Of a DNA stretch of 64,000 nucleotides, positions 36,001 to 44,781 are shown in pieces. The stretch is from Sphingomonas sp. 67-36 (lineage in GTDB: Bacteria; Pseudomonadota; Alphaproteobacteria; Sphingomonadales; Sphingomonadaceae). The stretch lies in the NCBI GenBank assembly GCA_001897375.1, contig MKSU01000025.1, forward strand, positions 1 to 64,000, in the 5' to 3' direction. How positions within the stretch are numbered: the first letter of the stretch is position 1; each line of letters opens with the position of its first letter. The notes under the pieces are model-generated. The model did not search any database. It saw nothing but the letters and a program-made list of their open reading frames with translations, and was not told where the DNA came from. The translations under genes and the position numbers were made by a program.

Positions 36001-36265
36001 CCGCCAGGGCATGGCCGAGAAGATGCGGGCGGTCATCATGACCGGCTTCGTGCCGGCGATCGGCTTCGTGCCGATGGCACTCGCCCACGGTACCGGCGCG
36101 GAGGTGCAGAAGCCACTCGCCACCACCGTGATCGGCGGGCTCGTCGCCGCGACCATCCTGACCCTGCTGGTGCTTCCCGCCATTGCAAAGGTCGTGCTGG
36201 GTGCGGGCGAACGGATGGCTGCCCGAGGCAAGCCTGACCGCGAGCCGGTGACCGCAGCAGTCTAA
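33026..36265 (+). CDS. czcA: Heavy-metal RND efflux pump CzcA
   Basis: 1079 residues, full length for the HME-RND group: two sets of six transmembrane helices and two large periplasmic loops. Helix IV carries LDFGLIVDGAVIIIEN, with the two aspartates of proton-driven divalent-metal pumps (HME signature DFGxxxDGA). Exports divalent cations from periplasm or cytoplasm. Which metal cannot be fixed from this; CzcA/CnrA types transport Co, Zn, Cd, Ni. Confidence 0.93.
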   Translation: MIANLMALSVRARWTVLALFLVIAGLGVWQLTKLPIDAVPDITTKQVQINTIDPRLSPVEIEKLVTYPVEIALAGIPGLETTRSISRNGFSQVSAIFTDSTDLYFARQQVGERLRQATQNLPEGVQPQVGPVSTGLGEIVMYTVGYANPDGKGAKKVAGQPGWQPDGSYLTPEGERLTDPVAKASYLRTVQDWIIGPQLRSVKGIAGVDSIGGYAKTFVVEPDPTKLASFGISYSELGQALENANLAVGANYYNKGGEAYLVRVDSRVRTVDEIRNAVAATRGGTPITIGQIANVRVGGDLRTGAGSMNGQEAVIGTVLMLIGQNSRVVAEQATAKLDQVEKTLPPGIEVKVVLNRAELVGATVATVQRNLTEGAILVAASLFLLLGNWRAAVIATLVIPFSFLMMAMGMNAFNVPGNLMSLGALDFGLIVDGAVIIIENCLARLAHRQEHEGRLLSLRERLEETMRASQEMIKPTVFGQAIILLAFAPLLTFTGTEGKTFSPMAITIMLALVAAFLLAITLVPALVAILIRGKVAEKDVWLIRKSKERYLPLLDKAIARPWPFILGGLAFFLAAIPAFGLLGSEFIPQLDEKNLAFASTRVPSVSLDQSLAMERKVEEAVLKVPEVALMFSKTGTAEVASDPMPPNVSDGFIILKEKEAWAEGTTKADVIAKIQKATGGLLGNLYEVSQPIQLRFNELIAGVRGDVAIKLYGDDLDKMSLAANEMVRVLQTIPGAASVKADQVGGAPALDVKLDRAAIARLGLTVRDVADTVAAGLGGRESGLVYEGDRRFDVTVRVPEATRTNLDDIRSLPVLLPEVAGRPRAQVPLAQVAQIRLTEGLNQISRENGKRRVVVQVNLGGRDAGSFVAEAQAKIAQVKLPAGYYLEWGGQFENLAAASKRLSIVVPLCFLIIFGLLYMALGGLGRAASVFLAVPLGLAGGVFTLVLTGISFSVSAAVGFICLAGVAVLNGLVVMSAIRERSEAGLPVAEAIRQGMAEKMRAVIMTGFVPAIGFVPMALAHGTGAEVQKPLATTVIGGLVAATILTLLVLPAIAKVVLGAGERMAARGKPDREPVTAAV

Positions 36266-36276
36266 GGAGAAACATA

Positions 36277-36618
36277 ATGGAAAAACAGGTCAAGCTGCTG
36301 CGGATTTATACCGATGAGGCTGCTTATTACGGCGATATCAAGGTGTTCGAGGAGGTAGCTTCTCGCGCGCGTAACGATCGTATGGCCGGTGCCACCATCC
36401 TGCAGGCGCTGTTCGGCTTCGGCCGGACAGCGCACCAGCACCGTCGTCGCATCTTCGAGGATGATCAGTCGCTTGTCATCGAAATCATCGACGAGGAGGC
36501 GAGGCTCCGTGCCTTTGCCTCCTCGCTAGGCGATATCCCCGGCATCGCGCTGATGACGCTCGAGGCGGTCGAGGTGATCGGCGGCGAGGAAACGCTGGAT
36601 GAAAAGCTCCCGGAATGA
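36277..36618 (+). CDS. DUF190 protein
   Basis: 113 residues. KLLRIYTDEAAYYGDIKVFE and AGATILQALFGFG are the DUF190 signature, a ferredoxin-like/PII-like fold. Often found beside CzcA or fluoride exporters; may be a regulatory nucleotide-binding subunit. Eleven bases after czcA with a purine-rich ribosome-binding site (AAGGAG). Confidence 0.88.
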   Translation: MEKQVKLLRIYTDEAAYYGDIKVFEEVASRARNDRMAGATILQALFGFGRTAHQHRRRIFEDDQSLVIEIIDEEARLRAFASSLGDIPGIALMTLEAVEVIGGEETLDEKLPE

Positions 36619-36751
36619 AGAGCGACGGTCGCGGCGGCGCACGAACCAGTTCGGCATGCTGCCGAGCGCGTCCATCATGAGGCGTGAAGCGATCACCGCA
36701 AGGGAAGCGGCATCTGAGCGATCCACGCGGGGACCGAGAAAGGGGCTGAAT

Positions 36752-38164
36752 ATGCGGCGCACGTCCATCCTGCTTCTGGCCACCTCGCTCCTGGCGACGG
36801 AGGCGCAAGCTGAGACGCTTCGTCAAGCCCTTGAGCGGGCGTATCGCACCAATCCCAATCTGACCGGCGCGCGGGCGGGTCTGCGAGCAACCGACGAGGG
36901 CGTTCCTCTCGCCAAAGCCGCTGCCCGCCCAACGGCGAGCGCGACCGCTGATTACCAGGAATTCGTGGTCCGTAGCGCGAACAGCTTCGTCTCTCCTTTT
37001 CGAGCGGCAAGCGCCGGCGCGAACGTGAGCTTGCCGCTTTACCAGGGCGGGGGCGTCCGTTCCGCCATCCGCGCGGCCGACGCACGCGTGCTGGCCGGGC
37101 GCGCCAGCCTGCGAAGCACCGAAGCTGACGTTTTTACGGCCGTTGTGTCGGCCTATATGGACGTGATCCGGGACGATTCCATCGTTGGCCTCAACCGGGC
37201 GAACGTGAAGGTTCTTGAAACCAACCTTCAGGCTTCGGAAGATCGATTCCAGGTTGGCGACCTGACCAGAACCGATGTCGCTCAGTCCGAAGCGAGGCTT
37301 GCGCTCGCACGAGCGCAGCTCGAAACGGCGGAGGCTCAGCTGGACGCAAGCCGCGAGAATTATACGCGGTTCGTCGGCGTTCCGCCGGTCGACCTTCAGC
37401 CCCCACCGCCTCTGCCGGGCCTTCCCGGATCGATCGACCAAGCGGAGACGATCGCGATCGAAAACAATCCGACGCTGCTAGCGGCGCAAGCGCAAGCGAA
37501 AGCAACGCGGTATGATATCGGCGTCGCGAAAGCGACGCGACTTCCCAAGCTCGCTTTGGTCGGCAACAGCAGCTACAACAATTATCTGGGGACGTTAGGG
37601 GGCAACGTCCCCGGTCGCATCTTTCAGCAAGCGCAGCGGACGGCCACGGTCGGCGTCTCGCTGTCCGTGCCGTTGTATCAGGGGGGTGCGCCGGGCTCTC
37701 GGGTGAGGCGCGCCCAGGCGCTGGAGAGCCAGGCGCTCGAGCAGATCGTCACGGTCGAGCGCGGCGTCATCGCCGATGCTAGAGCCGCATTCTCCCGCTA
37801 TCGCGCGACCCAGGGTGTGATCCGGTCGGCGGAAATCGCCGTCAAGGCGAACGATCTCGCATTGGAAGGAACGCGCGCCGAAAATACCGTCGGGACGCGC
37901 ACCGTTCTCGAGGTTCTGAATGCGCAACAAGAACTGCTGAACAGCCGCGTGCAACTCATCACCGCGCAGCGGGACGCGTATGTCGCAGCCTTCGCTCTGC
38001 GCGCCGCGATGGGCCGCGCCGAAGCGCGCGATCTCGGGCTTGGCGGAACCGCGCTTTTTGATCCCACGCTTGATTACACGCGGCCACGCGTCCGTGGTAT
38101 TCCCGCGCCGTCTTCCCTCACCGGGGAGCCAATTCCGGACGGCGATGTCGGTGCCGACCGGTGA
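36752..38164 (+). CDS. TolC-family outer-membrane channel, type I secretion type
   Basis: 470 residues. Signal peptide (about 1-21, ends AQA) then ETLRQALERAYRTNPNL, the opening of TolC/AggA-type channels, with two coiled-coil repeats (QASEDRFQVGDLTRTDVAQS, and TRAENTVGTRTVLEVLNAQQ). It differs from the CzcC-type protein upstream and resembles the channels of type I secretion and multidrug pumps. AGGGG is seven bases before ATG 36752. No ABC exporter is beside it. Could serve the CzcBA pump as a second duct. Confidence 0.85.
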   Translation: MRRTSILLLATSLLATEAQAETLRQALERAYRTNPNLTGARAGLRATDEGVPLAKAAARPTASATADYQEFVVRSANSFVSPFRAASAGANVSLPLYQGGGVRSAIRAADARVLAGRASLRSTEADVFTAVVSAYMDVIRDDSIVGLNRANVKVLETNLQASEDRFQVGDLTRTDVAQSEARLALARAQLETAEAQLDASRENYTRFVGVPPVDLQPPPPLPGLPGSIDQAETIAIENNPTLLAAQAQAKATRYDIGVAKATRLPKLALVGNSSYNNYLGTLGGNVPGRIFQQAQRTATVGVSLSVPLYQGGAPGSRVRRAQALESQALEQIVTVERGVIADARAAFSRYRATQGVIRSAEIAVKANDLALEGTRAENTVGTRTVLEVLNAQQELLNSRVQLITAQRDAYVAAFALRAAMGRAEARDLGLGGTALFDPTLDYTRPRVRGIPAPSSLTGEPIPDGDVGADR

Positions 38165-38200
38165 TGTCGCGCCCCGCGTCATATCTAGGAGCGTCGCGGC

Positions 38201-38620
38201 TTGAACGCTTGCGCCTTGCCGCGGACACGACATTCGGCGCGCGTCGGGGCGGCGGGGCGATTCAAAGTCGTGGGAGGCCTGGCCGTGATGCTGTTCCTGA
38301 CCGGCTGCTCAAATGAGCCGGCGAAAGGGACATTCGACGGCCATTCTGACACGCGGTGGCTGCCCGAGCAGGCGGTCACGCCGACATCGGTCATCGCGAC
38401 GCATACCTATACCTGCAATCAGAATCGCATCATCGCGATCCAATATCTGGGCGACGGCTTGTCCTTGTTGCTCCACACGCCCCGCCGGCAACGAGCCACC
38501 CGCTTGCGAGCGCCAAGACAGGGCTCCTCGTTCTACGGTTCCAAGACCGTTCTCACGCTCCACGGGCAGTCTCTTGTCTTGCGAGAGGACGGCGTTCTTC
38601 GACGCTGCGAGCGCGACTGA
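38201..38620 (+). CDS. MliC-like lipoprotein (lysozyme inhibitor fold)
   Basis: 139 residues from TTG 38201, or about 110 from later starts; the start is unclear. Lipobox LTGC near residue 36. The mature domain has THTYTCNQN at its start and a terminal RRCERD, a Cys pair spaced as in MliC/PliC, the membrane-bound inhibitors of c-type lysozyme. A second MliC-like lipoprotein is at 54856. Part of no obvious operon; 36 bp after the TolC gene. Confidence 0.55.
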   Translation: MNACALPRTRHSARVGAAGRFKVVGGLAVMLFLTGCSNEPAKGTFDGHSDTRWLPEQAVTPTSVIATHTYTCNQNRIIAIQYLGDGLSLLLHTPRRQRATRLRAPRQGSSFYGSKTVLTLHGQSLVLREDGVLRRCERD

Positions 38621-38701
38621 CAGGCCGCTCCCCGACGTCGCGGGCCACGTCGGTCCGAGCATGACGCAAGCGATCCCGCGTCGTCCGGTGAGGAGTTGAG
38701 C

Positions 38702-39997
38702 GTGTCGCCCGCCTCCAATCCAGCGACACTAGGTCGCTTCTTCGGCTATCTGGGTGTCGCGGTGGTGGCGACCCTTCCAGCAATCGCGCTTCGACTGGGC
38801 GGATGGCGTCCCGATCCTCTGCTCGATGCCGCATTGTTCGGCGGGGCGATCCTGGCGGCCGGGTTCATGCTCTCATGGGGAGCTGAGACGGCCGAGAAAC
38901 GCGTCAGCCAAGGCCTGATCGTCGCGGCCATCGCGCTGGTGACCGTGCTGCCGGAATATGCCGTCGATTTCTATTACGCCTATGCCGCGGGACAAAACCC
39001 GGACTCGAATTATGTCCACTATGCCGCCGCCAACATGACGGGAGCCAATCGGTTGCTGGTCGGGCTGGCCTGGCCCCTGATGGTCGTGATCCATTGGCTG
39101 CGTACGCGCGAGCGGGGAATCGAGCTTGCGCCTGTCAATGCCGCCGAGATCGTTTTCCTGATGATTGGGACGGCCTGGTCGTTCACGATCCTGTTCCGCG
39201 ATGCGATCGGCTGGATCGACAGTGTCGTCTTGGTCAGCATCTTCGGCGCCTATGTGTGGCGGGTCAGCTATCTGCCCAAGGCGGAAGAGGACGAGGACGA
39301 CGAGCCAGGGCCGGCGGCCGCGCTCGGCAAATTGTCACCCGCGCGGCAATGGTTCGCAATGGGCGGCCTCACGATCGTGGCCGCAGCCGTCATTCTGGCA
39401 TCCGCGGAACCGTTCGCCGAGTCGATGGTCGAATCCGGCCGGCTGATCGGGATCGACGAGTTTCTGCTGATCCAGTGGCTCGCGCCGCTCGCCAGCGAAG
39501 CCCCCGCGGTGACGATCGCGGTGCTGTTCGTTCTGTCGGGCCGTGCCGCCAACGGGCTGGCGACCATGATTTCCGACAAGATCAACCAGTGGACATTGCT
39601 GGTCGGGATGTTGCCGCTGGCGATGAGCCTCGGTGCCGGCGGGTTGACCGCGCTTCCGCTGGACGATCGCCAGCACGAGGAGTTCTTTCTCACCGCCGCC
39701 CAATCGTTGTTCGGAATCGCGCTTCTGCTACGGCTGCGGCTCGGATTATGGGGCGGGCTGGCTCTCGCGGCGCTGTTCGCGATACAGGTCGGGGTGACCC
39801 TTGCCTTTCTTGGCGACGAGCAGCGCACTATCGCCAGTTTGACCTGGTTGTCCTGGGCTTATCTGGCGCTGGCCGTGGTCGTCCTGGCCGCAAACGCGCG
39901 CACGCTCGGGCACCTGATCGCGGTGGGGCTTTTCGCCCGTCATCCGGCAACCCACCCGGTCGCGGCATCGGCGACGCCGCCGAGTACGGCGCGGTGA
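38702..39997 (+). CDS. CaCA-type sodium/calcium (cation) antiporter
   Basis: 431 residues, about ten helices. Two alpha-repeats are visible: LVTVLPEYAVDF-NMTGANRLL and LASEAPAVTIAVLF, the layout of the Ca2+:cation antiporter superfamily (SEAP/EXEP motifs). An acidic loop EEDEDDEPGP lies between the halves. Start at GTG 38702, six bases after GAGGAG; TTG 38696 is less likely. Exports calcium or another divalent ion against sodium or protons. Confidence 0.82.
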   Translation: MSPASNPATLGRFFGYLGVAVVATLPAIALRLGGWRPDPLLDAALFGGAILAAGFMLSWGAETAEKRVSQGLIVAAIALVTVLPEYAVDFYYAYAAGQNPDSNYVHYAAANMTGANRLLVGLAWPLMVVIHWLRTRERGIELAPVNAAEIVFLMIGTAWSFTILFRDAIGWIDSVVLVSIFGAYVWRVSYLPKAEEDEDDEPGPAAALGKLSPARQWFAMGGLTIVAAAVILASAEPFAESMVESGRLIGIDEFLLIQWLAPLASEAPAVTIAVLFVLSGRAANGLATMISDKINQWTLLVGMLPLAMSLGAGGLTALPLDDRQHEEFFLTAAQSLFGIALLLRLRLGLWGGLALAALFAIQVGVTLAFLGDEQRTIASLTWLSWAYLALAVVVLAANARTLGHLIAVGLFARHPATHPVAASATPPSTAR

Positions 39998-40141
39998 GCC
40001 GTCCGCGTATCCGCAGCGCGGCGCACCGCGTGCTCCGATATTTGAGACCCGATCATCGCCGACGATCGAGCACGCCCCTCCTGCTGCCGGCCGTCCGGTT
40101 CCGGCGGTGATCCACCACTCTTGATGATGTGAGATTTGATC

Positions 40142-40606
40142 ATGCTCGACCTTCGCAAACCACTTCTCATCATGCCTCTGGCCGGCGCGACCTTGCTGGG
40201 CGGCTGCGCAACCTATTCGCGACCCGCATCCTACTCGTATTTTTCGGTTCCCTGCGATACGCCGGGTGCGGTTCGGGCGGTGCCGATCGTACCGGCGGAT
40301 GCCTTGCCGGCATCGCCAACCGAGGTTCCGGCGACTGCCGCAGCACCGGCGCCGGTCGCCCCCGCTCCCGCAACGGCGAACGGCGCCGACCGGGCAGCCG
40401 GCATTCAATGTCTCATCGCGGTCGCCGACCGCGGACGCGCTTACGGCGCGGGCTATTACCCCGGCGGATACGGTTACCGGAACGGCTATTACGGGTCGCC
40501 GTTTCGCGGATCGCTCGGCATCGGCATCGGCATTGGCGGGCATCGTTCCTGGGGCGGCCACTTTCGCGGCGGCCATGGCGGCGGTCACCACGGCGGCCGC
40601 CATTGA
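40142..40606 (+). CDS. Gly/His-rich lipoprotein with VPC-TPGA motif
   Basis: 154 residues. Lipobox LGGC, then YFSVPCDTPGAVRAVPI, an Ala/Pro linker, and a C-terminus of Gly/Tyr/His repeats ending GGHGGGHHGGRH, probably metal-binding. The segment VPCDTPGA recurs in the lipoprotein at 45355 (VPCSTPGA). Function unknown. ATG 40142 is preceded by TTG 40136 in frame; the ATG is preferred. Confidence 0.65.
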   Translation: MLDLRKPLLIMPLAGATLLGGCATYSRPASYSYFSVPCDTPGAVRAVPIVPADALPASPTEVPATAAAPAPVAPAPATANGADRAAGIQCLIAVADRGRAYGAGYYPGGYGYRNGYYGSPFRGSLGIGIGIGGHRSWGGHFRGGHGGGHHGGRH

Positions 40607-40735
40607 TGGCAGCCGTCGTGTTCCGCGTTTGGTGGCGCGCCCGGTGTTGACGCGCCGCTCGGCTCCGGCCCCAACTGAATTCACCAAGCTTGTCCGTGGA
40701 AGCGGCGGTGACGTTGTAATGTTTGGAGAAGCGGC

Positions 40736-41335
40736 TTGGGGCAATGGATTCAGCAGCTCGTCGACCAGCTTGGCTATCTGGGCATCGCCCTGCTGATGTT
40801 CGTCGAGACCGTGTTCCCGCCGCTGCCGTCGGAGTTGATTATGCCGCTTGCCGGTCTGCGTGCCGCGCGGGGGATGCTGTCGCTGCCGGGCGTGATTGCT
40901 GCCGGTGCGAGCGGCGCCATGATGGGCAACCTCGCGTGGTATTTCGCCGCGCGGTCGATTGGAAACAGCCGATTTCAGGGCTGGGTTGAGCGGCATGGGC
41001 GCTGGCTGACGCTCGACTGGCGGAAGGTGGAGCGCGCTCGGTTTTGGTTTCGTCGACACGGCGCGGCATTTGTGTGTCTCGGACGAATGGTGCCCACCAT
41101 CCGCTCGGTGATATCGATCCCCGCCGGCTTGGCGCGCATGTCGCTTCCGCGCTTTATCTTCTGGTCCTTGGTAGGAACGACGGGGTGGACGGCCGCGCTT
41201 TCAATCGCGGGCTATGTCCTCGGGCAGCGATACACCACGGTCGAACGCTACCTCGGTCCGATTTCCACCGGAATCATCGTCGTCCTGGCGATATGGTATC
41301 TCTGGCGCTTGGCGACGTGGAAGCGCCGGGCATGA
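40736..41335 (+). CDS. DedA-family membrane protein
   Basis: 199 residues. GYLGIALLMFVETVFPPLPS and GRMVPTIRSVISIPAG are the DedA (SNARE-associated/VTT) signatures; four to five helices. DedA proteins flip phospholipids, including undecaprenyl-phosphate carriers. Start TTG 40736 with GGAG eight bases upstream. The stop overlaps the next ATG (ATGA), coupling it to the phospholipase D gene: a lipid-handling pair. Confidence 0.88.
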   Translation: MGQWIQQLVDQLGYLGIALLMFVETVFPPLPSELIMPLAGLRAARGMLSLPGVIAAGASGAMMGNLAWYFAARSIGNSRFQGWVERHGRWLTLDWRKVERARFWFRRHGAAFVCLGRMVPTIRSVISIPAGLARMSLPRFIFWSLVGTTGWTAALSIAGYVLGQRYTTVERYLGPISTGIIVVLAIWYLWRLATWKRRA

Positions 41336-42861
41336 AGGAGCGCGCGGCGGGTGAAGAAAGGGCTGCGCGACGCCCTTTTTGGCGGACCGCCCAGGCAACG
41401 CGAGCGTCGGTCGTCATCGATGCCGACGACTATTTCGCTGCGGCCCGTTCGGCGATGCTGAAGGCTGAACGGCGCATTCTTCTGATAGGGTGGGATTTCG
41501 ACGCTCGCATCCGCTTCGCGGGCGCCGAACAGGATGCCGGGCCACCGACCGTCGGTGCGTTTCTCACCTGGCTGGTGAAGCGCAATCCAGAGCTTCATGT
41601 GCATATCCTGCGCTGGGACGTGGGTGCGCTGAAGACGTTGTTTCACGGACGCACCCTGCTCACAATCCTACGTTGGATCCGCCACCCGCAAATTCACCTG
41701 AAGCTCGACCGGCACCATCCGGTCGCGGCGTCGCACCACCAGAAAATCGTTGTGATCGACGACTGCATGGCGTTTTGCGGTGGGATCGACATGACCCGCG
41801 GTCGCTGGGACACGCGCGCTCATGGCGACCACGCGCCTCGCCGGGTCGAGCCCAACGGCAAACCTCATGGCCCCTGGCACGACGCAGCGATGGCGCTGGA
41901 AGGGCCGGTCGCGCGGGCGCTGGGCGACGTGGGCCGCGAACGGTGGAACGCCGCCGGCGGCCGGCCGCTCGAAGCGATCGACGGTCGCTCCGACTGTTGG
42001 CCGGAGACACTGCGCGCCGACTTCATCGACGTGCCGGTGGGTATCTCGCGAACGCTGCCCCATTTGGACGATCAGGAGCCGGTGCATGAGATCGAGGCGC
42101 TATACGTCGCGCTGATCGCGCGGGCGCGGCGAATGATCTATGCCGAAAGCCAATATTTCGCATCGCGTCGCGTCGCCGAGGCGATCGCGCGTCGGCTACA
42201 GGAACCCGACGGGCCGGAAGTCGTCATCGTCAACCCGACGACTGCGGACGGCTGGCTCGAACCCGTCGCGATGGACACCGCCCGCGCCCGTCTGGTCGCG
42301 GCCTTGCGCGAGTGCGACCCGTACCGCCGCTTCCGCGTCTATCATCCGTTCACGGCGAGTGGCGCGCCGATCTACGTCCATGCCAAGATAACGATCATCG
42401 ACGACCGGGTGATACGGGTCGGCTCGTCCAACTTCAACAATCGCTCGCTGCGGCTCGACACCGAATGCGACGTCACCATCGACGCCGCGGCGGCGGTCAA
42501 ATCGGTCGAGGCGGCGTCCGTCATCGCCGGCATCCGCGATGGCTTGATCGCCGAGCATCTCGGCGTTCACCGGACCATGGTCAGCGCGCAGCTTGCGCAG
42601 ACCGGGTCATTGATCGAAACAATTACAGCCTTGCAGACGGCGGGGCGGTCTTTGCGAGATTATAGGTTGCCTGAGCTCTCCTCGCTCGGCGAATGGCTCG
42701 CCGACACGAAGCTGCTCGACCCTGAAGGACCGGACGAGATGTTCGAACCGTTGTCGCGGCGAACGAGCCTGTTGTTTCATTTGCGCCACCGGCATGGCGC
42801 TTTCAAACGACGAAGCGCGCCGAAGCTCGCTTCGCGATCCGATCGAGCGTCGCAGGCATGA
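41332..42861 (+). CDS. Phospholipase D-family enzyme
   Basis: 509 residues with two HKD motifs: HHQKIVVIDD (His at about 135-136) and HAKITIIDD (His about 350), each followed by the GG or SSN of PLD enzymes (GSSNFNNRSL). These hydrolyse or transfer phosphatidyl groups; some are cardiolipin synthases. No signal peptide, so cytoplasmic or peripheral. Coupled to DedA. Confidence 0.9.
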   Translation: MKERAAGEERAARRPFWRTAQATRASVVIDADDYFAAARSAMLKAERRILLIGWDFDARIRFAGAEQDAGPPTVGAFLTWLVKRNPELHVHILRWDVGALKTLFHGRTLLTILRWIRHPQIHLKLDRHHPVAASHHQKIVVIDDCMAFCGGIDMTRGRWDTRAHGDHAPRRVEPNGKPHGPWHDAAMALEGPVARALGDVGRERWNAAGGRPLEAIDGRSDCWPETLRADFIDVPVGISRTLPHLDDQEPVHEIEALYVALIARARRMIYAESQYFASRRVAEAIARRLQEPDGPEVVIVNPTTADGWLEPVAMDTARARLVAALRECDPYRRFRVYHPFTASGAPIYVHAKITIIDDRVIRVGSSNFNNRSLRLDTECDVTIDAAAAVKSVEAASVIAGIRDGLIAEHLGVHRTMVSAQLAQTGSLIETITALQTAGRSLRDYRLPELSSLGEWLADTKLLDPEGPDEMFEPLSRRTSLLFHLRHRHGAFKRRSAPKLASRSDRASQA

Positions 42862-43038
42862 GGGAAGTTCGTCCATGATCATAATTTGATCAAACGGTCG
42901 CCGAGCACGGAGCGGAAAAAGCCGCACGATAGTCGAACAATCGCCGCCCACCGCTTGTTCAGCACGTATTCAAAAATGTAGTTCCAGCCTCTGATCATTA
43001 GCTGCTCGGCGTAACTGGGTGGCGACGGGAGAGTGACA
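42862..43038. other. Intergenic region with a TGATCA pair
   Basis: Holds TGATCA-TAATT-TGATCA at 42876-42892, a possible operator. No gene recognised. Confidence 0.35.
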
Positions 43039-43362
43039 ATGCGTAAGGTGATCTGGGTTGCTGCCACAGCCTTGGCGGCGATGGCTCCGGCGACCGCGAT
43101 GGCGCAACACCATGGCGGAGGACACGGCGGCGGCGGATATGGTGGCCATGGCGGCTTTGGCGGACACGGCGGCTACGGCGGCGGTTACCGGCACGGCGGC
43201 GTATCGATCGCGCTGGGAGGGTATGGCTATGGCTATAGGTCCCCGGCACCTTATTACGGACCGCAATATTACGATTATCCCGCCTATCCGATCCGCTATT
43301 ATCCGCGTGCTCGCTATTATGACCGGCACTACCGTCCCAGGCACCATCGTCGGCACTGGTAA
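43039..43362 (+). CDS. Gly/His/Tyr-rich secreted protein
   Basis: 107 residues. Signal peptide ending AMA, then QHHGGGHGGGGYGGHGG repeats and a Tyr/Arg/His-rich C-terminus (RHYRPRHHRRHW). Low complexity; likely metal- or surface-binding. Similar in style to the proteins at 40142 and 44782. GGAG lies seven bases before the ATG. Confidence 0.7.
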   Translation: MRKVIWVAATALAAMAPATAMAQHHGGGHGGGGYGGHGGFGGHGGYGGGYRHGGVSIALGGYGYGYRSPAPYYGPQYYDYPAYPIRYYPRARYYDRHYRPRHHRRHW

Positions 43363-43567
43363 CGCCATTCGGTCATTGTCGCGGACACCGCCGATAGACG
43401 CGGTTCTGCGCGACCATGCCTTACGAAGCTGTTCAAAGGTGCCTGCCGCTCTAAGTCTTGCGGGACGTCGGTCGTGCGCCAATGCCCGACAAAACATGCT
43501 TAACGAAATATAAGCCCGGTTCATCTAAACTGACATCTCACGCAGCGACGACAGGACGAGCCGGGCA

Positions 43568-43915
43568 ATGAACATCAACGGTGTTGCGGATGTGATGGCC
43601 GTTCGCAACGCCATTCTTCAACGCAATGCGGCCTTACGCGAAACCGCTGCCCCTCGCCCCTACCAGCCGCTCGATCAGACAGATCGGGCAAGCCCGCCGT
43701 CATTCGCGGCGACCATGAAAAATGCGTTGGACAAAGTAAATGCGCTCCAGGTCCAGGAAGACGTCGCAACCGAAGCGTACGAGCGCGGCGAAACGACCGA
43801 CATAGCCACCGTCGTGTTGATGCAGCAACGTGCCTCGGTATCGTTCGAAGCGACACTGCAGGTGCGCAACAAGGTTCTGTCTGCCTACAAGGACATCATG
43901 AGCATGGCGGTATGA
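43568..43915 (+). CDS. fliE: Orphan FliE, flagellar hook-basal body protein
   Basis: 115 residues, normal FliE length. The C-terminal half reads FAATMKNALDKVNALQ, YERGETTDIATVVLMQQRAS and LQVRNKVLSAYKDIMSM, the complete conserved core of FliE, the MS-ring/rod junction protein. No fliF, flgB or flgC is nearby. The 3' end overlaps the convergent minus-strand gene by 31 bp. Either a duplicate of a chromosomal gene or recruited to another secretion machine. Confidence 0.88.
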   Translation: MNINGVADVMAVRNAILQRNAALRETAAPRPYQPLDQTDRASPPSFAATMKNALDKVNALQVQEDVATEAYERGETTDIATVVLMQQRASVSFEATLQVRNKVLSAYKDIMSMAV

Positions 43916-44304
43916 GCCTTCGGTTCGGCGGCGGTCGGTACCCTCAACTGGTCGAGGACCAAGCTGCTATCGCCGCCCTCCTGATCCACCGTCCCGTGCT
44001 GGTTCGGATGATCACCAGGTCGGGGCGCCAAGGCGCGAGGAGGAACCGTCAGCGGAGGCGAGAGCTGCGGCGCGATGTATTTGGGAGGGGGCGGTTTATA
44101 CGCGGGTGCCGGGGGCAGGACGGAGGCGTAACCGTCATAATTCCCGCCGCGATAGTCGTGGCTACCGTCCCAGCTGACTCCGCCGTGTCCGCCACTCCAA
44201 CTGACGCCGGCACCGTGGGTCTTGCGTTGCGCGGTCGCTGGAGCGGAGCTCAGCAGCCCGGCCGCAAGCGCTGTGCTGACGAGCGCGGGCCAAAAGTTTT
44301 TCAT
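43885..44304 (-). CDS. Secreted Gly/Pro-rich hypothetical protein
   Basis: 139 residues. Signal peptide (about 1-25, ends ATA), then WSGGHGGVSWDGSHDYRGG, a Pro-rich stretch (PPAPAYKPPPPKYIAP) and a polar tail. No family recognised. The last ten codons overlap the end of fliE on the other strand. The ribosome-binding site is weak. Confidence 0.5.
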   Translation of the reverse strand: MKNFWPALVSTALAAGLLSSAPATAQRKTHGAGVSWSGGHGGVSWDGSHDYRGGNYDGYASVLPPAPAYKPPPPKYIAPQLSPPLTVPPRALAPRPGDHPNQHGTVDQEGGDSSLVLDQLRVPTAAEPKAHTAMLMMSL

Positions 44305-44353
44305 TGCCGTGGGTTTCCTGACCTGAGGGTGTCGTGCCGTCGACGTCCGACCA

Positions 44354-44716
44354 TCAGTGCCGAAAGAGACCGCCGAGGAAACCGCCGGGACGATAACCGC
44401 CATGACGCTCACCATGGTGACGGCCGCCATGATGCGGGTCGCCATAACCGCTTCCCCAAGGAGCTGGCGGCGCATAGCCCGGCGCCGGGGCAGATCCCTG
44501 AGCGGGAGCGGCGGGGGCAGACCTTGCATCCTCGTACGATGCGTTGCGCTCGATAATCTTGTCGAGCTCGCCTCGGTCGAGCCAGATGCCGCGGCATTGC
44601 GGGCAATAGTCGATTTCGATGCCCTGCCGGTCGGCGAGCACGAGGTCGACCTTGCATACGGGGCAGAGCATGCCCTGCGGTCGCGCGGCTGCCGAAGCCG
44701 AAACTGGATCAGTCAT
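44354..44716 (-). CDS. TFIIB-type zinc-ribbon protein
   Basis: 120 residues. CPVC (18-21) and CPQC (38-41) form the zinc ribbon of the zf-TFIIB family, followed by RGIWLDRGELDKIIER, which is typical. The rest is Ala/Pro- and His/Gly-rich (HHGGRHHGERHGG) and could bind metal. GGAGGTGAAC precedes the ATG. Function in bacteria unknown; frequent in stress clusters. Confidence 0.85.
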   Translation of the reverse strand: MTDPVSASAAARPQGMLCPVCKVDLVLADRQGIEIDYCPQCRGIWLDRGELDKIIERNASYEDARSAPAAPAQGSAPAPGYAPPAPWGSGYGDPHHGGRHHGERHGGYRPGGFLGGLFRH

Positions 44717-44781
44717 GTTCACCTCCATATAAGCGGGGCGGCGCGCCGATTGGCCGCCGCCCCTGCAGGCCGCAGATGCGA

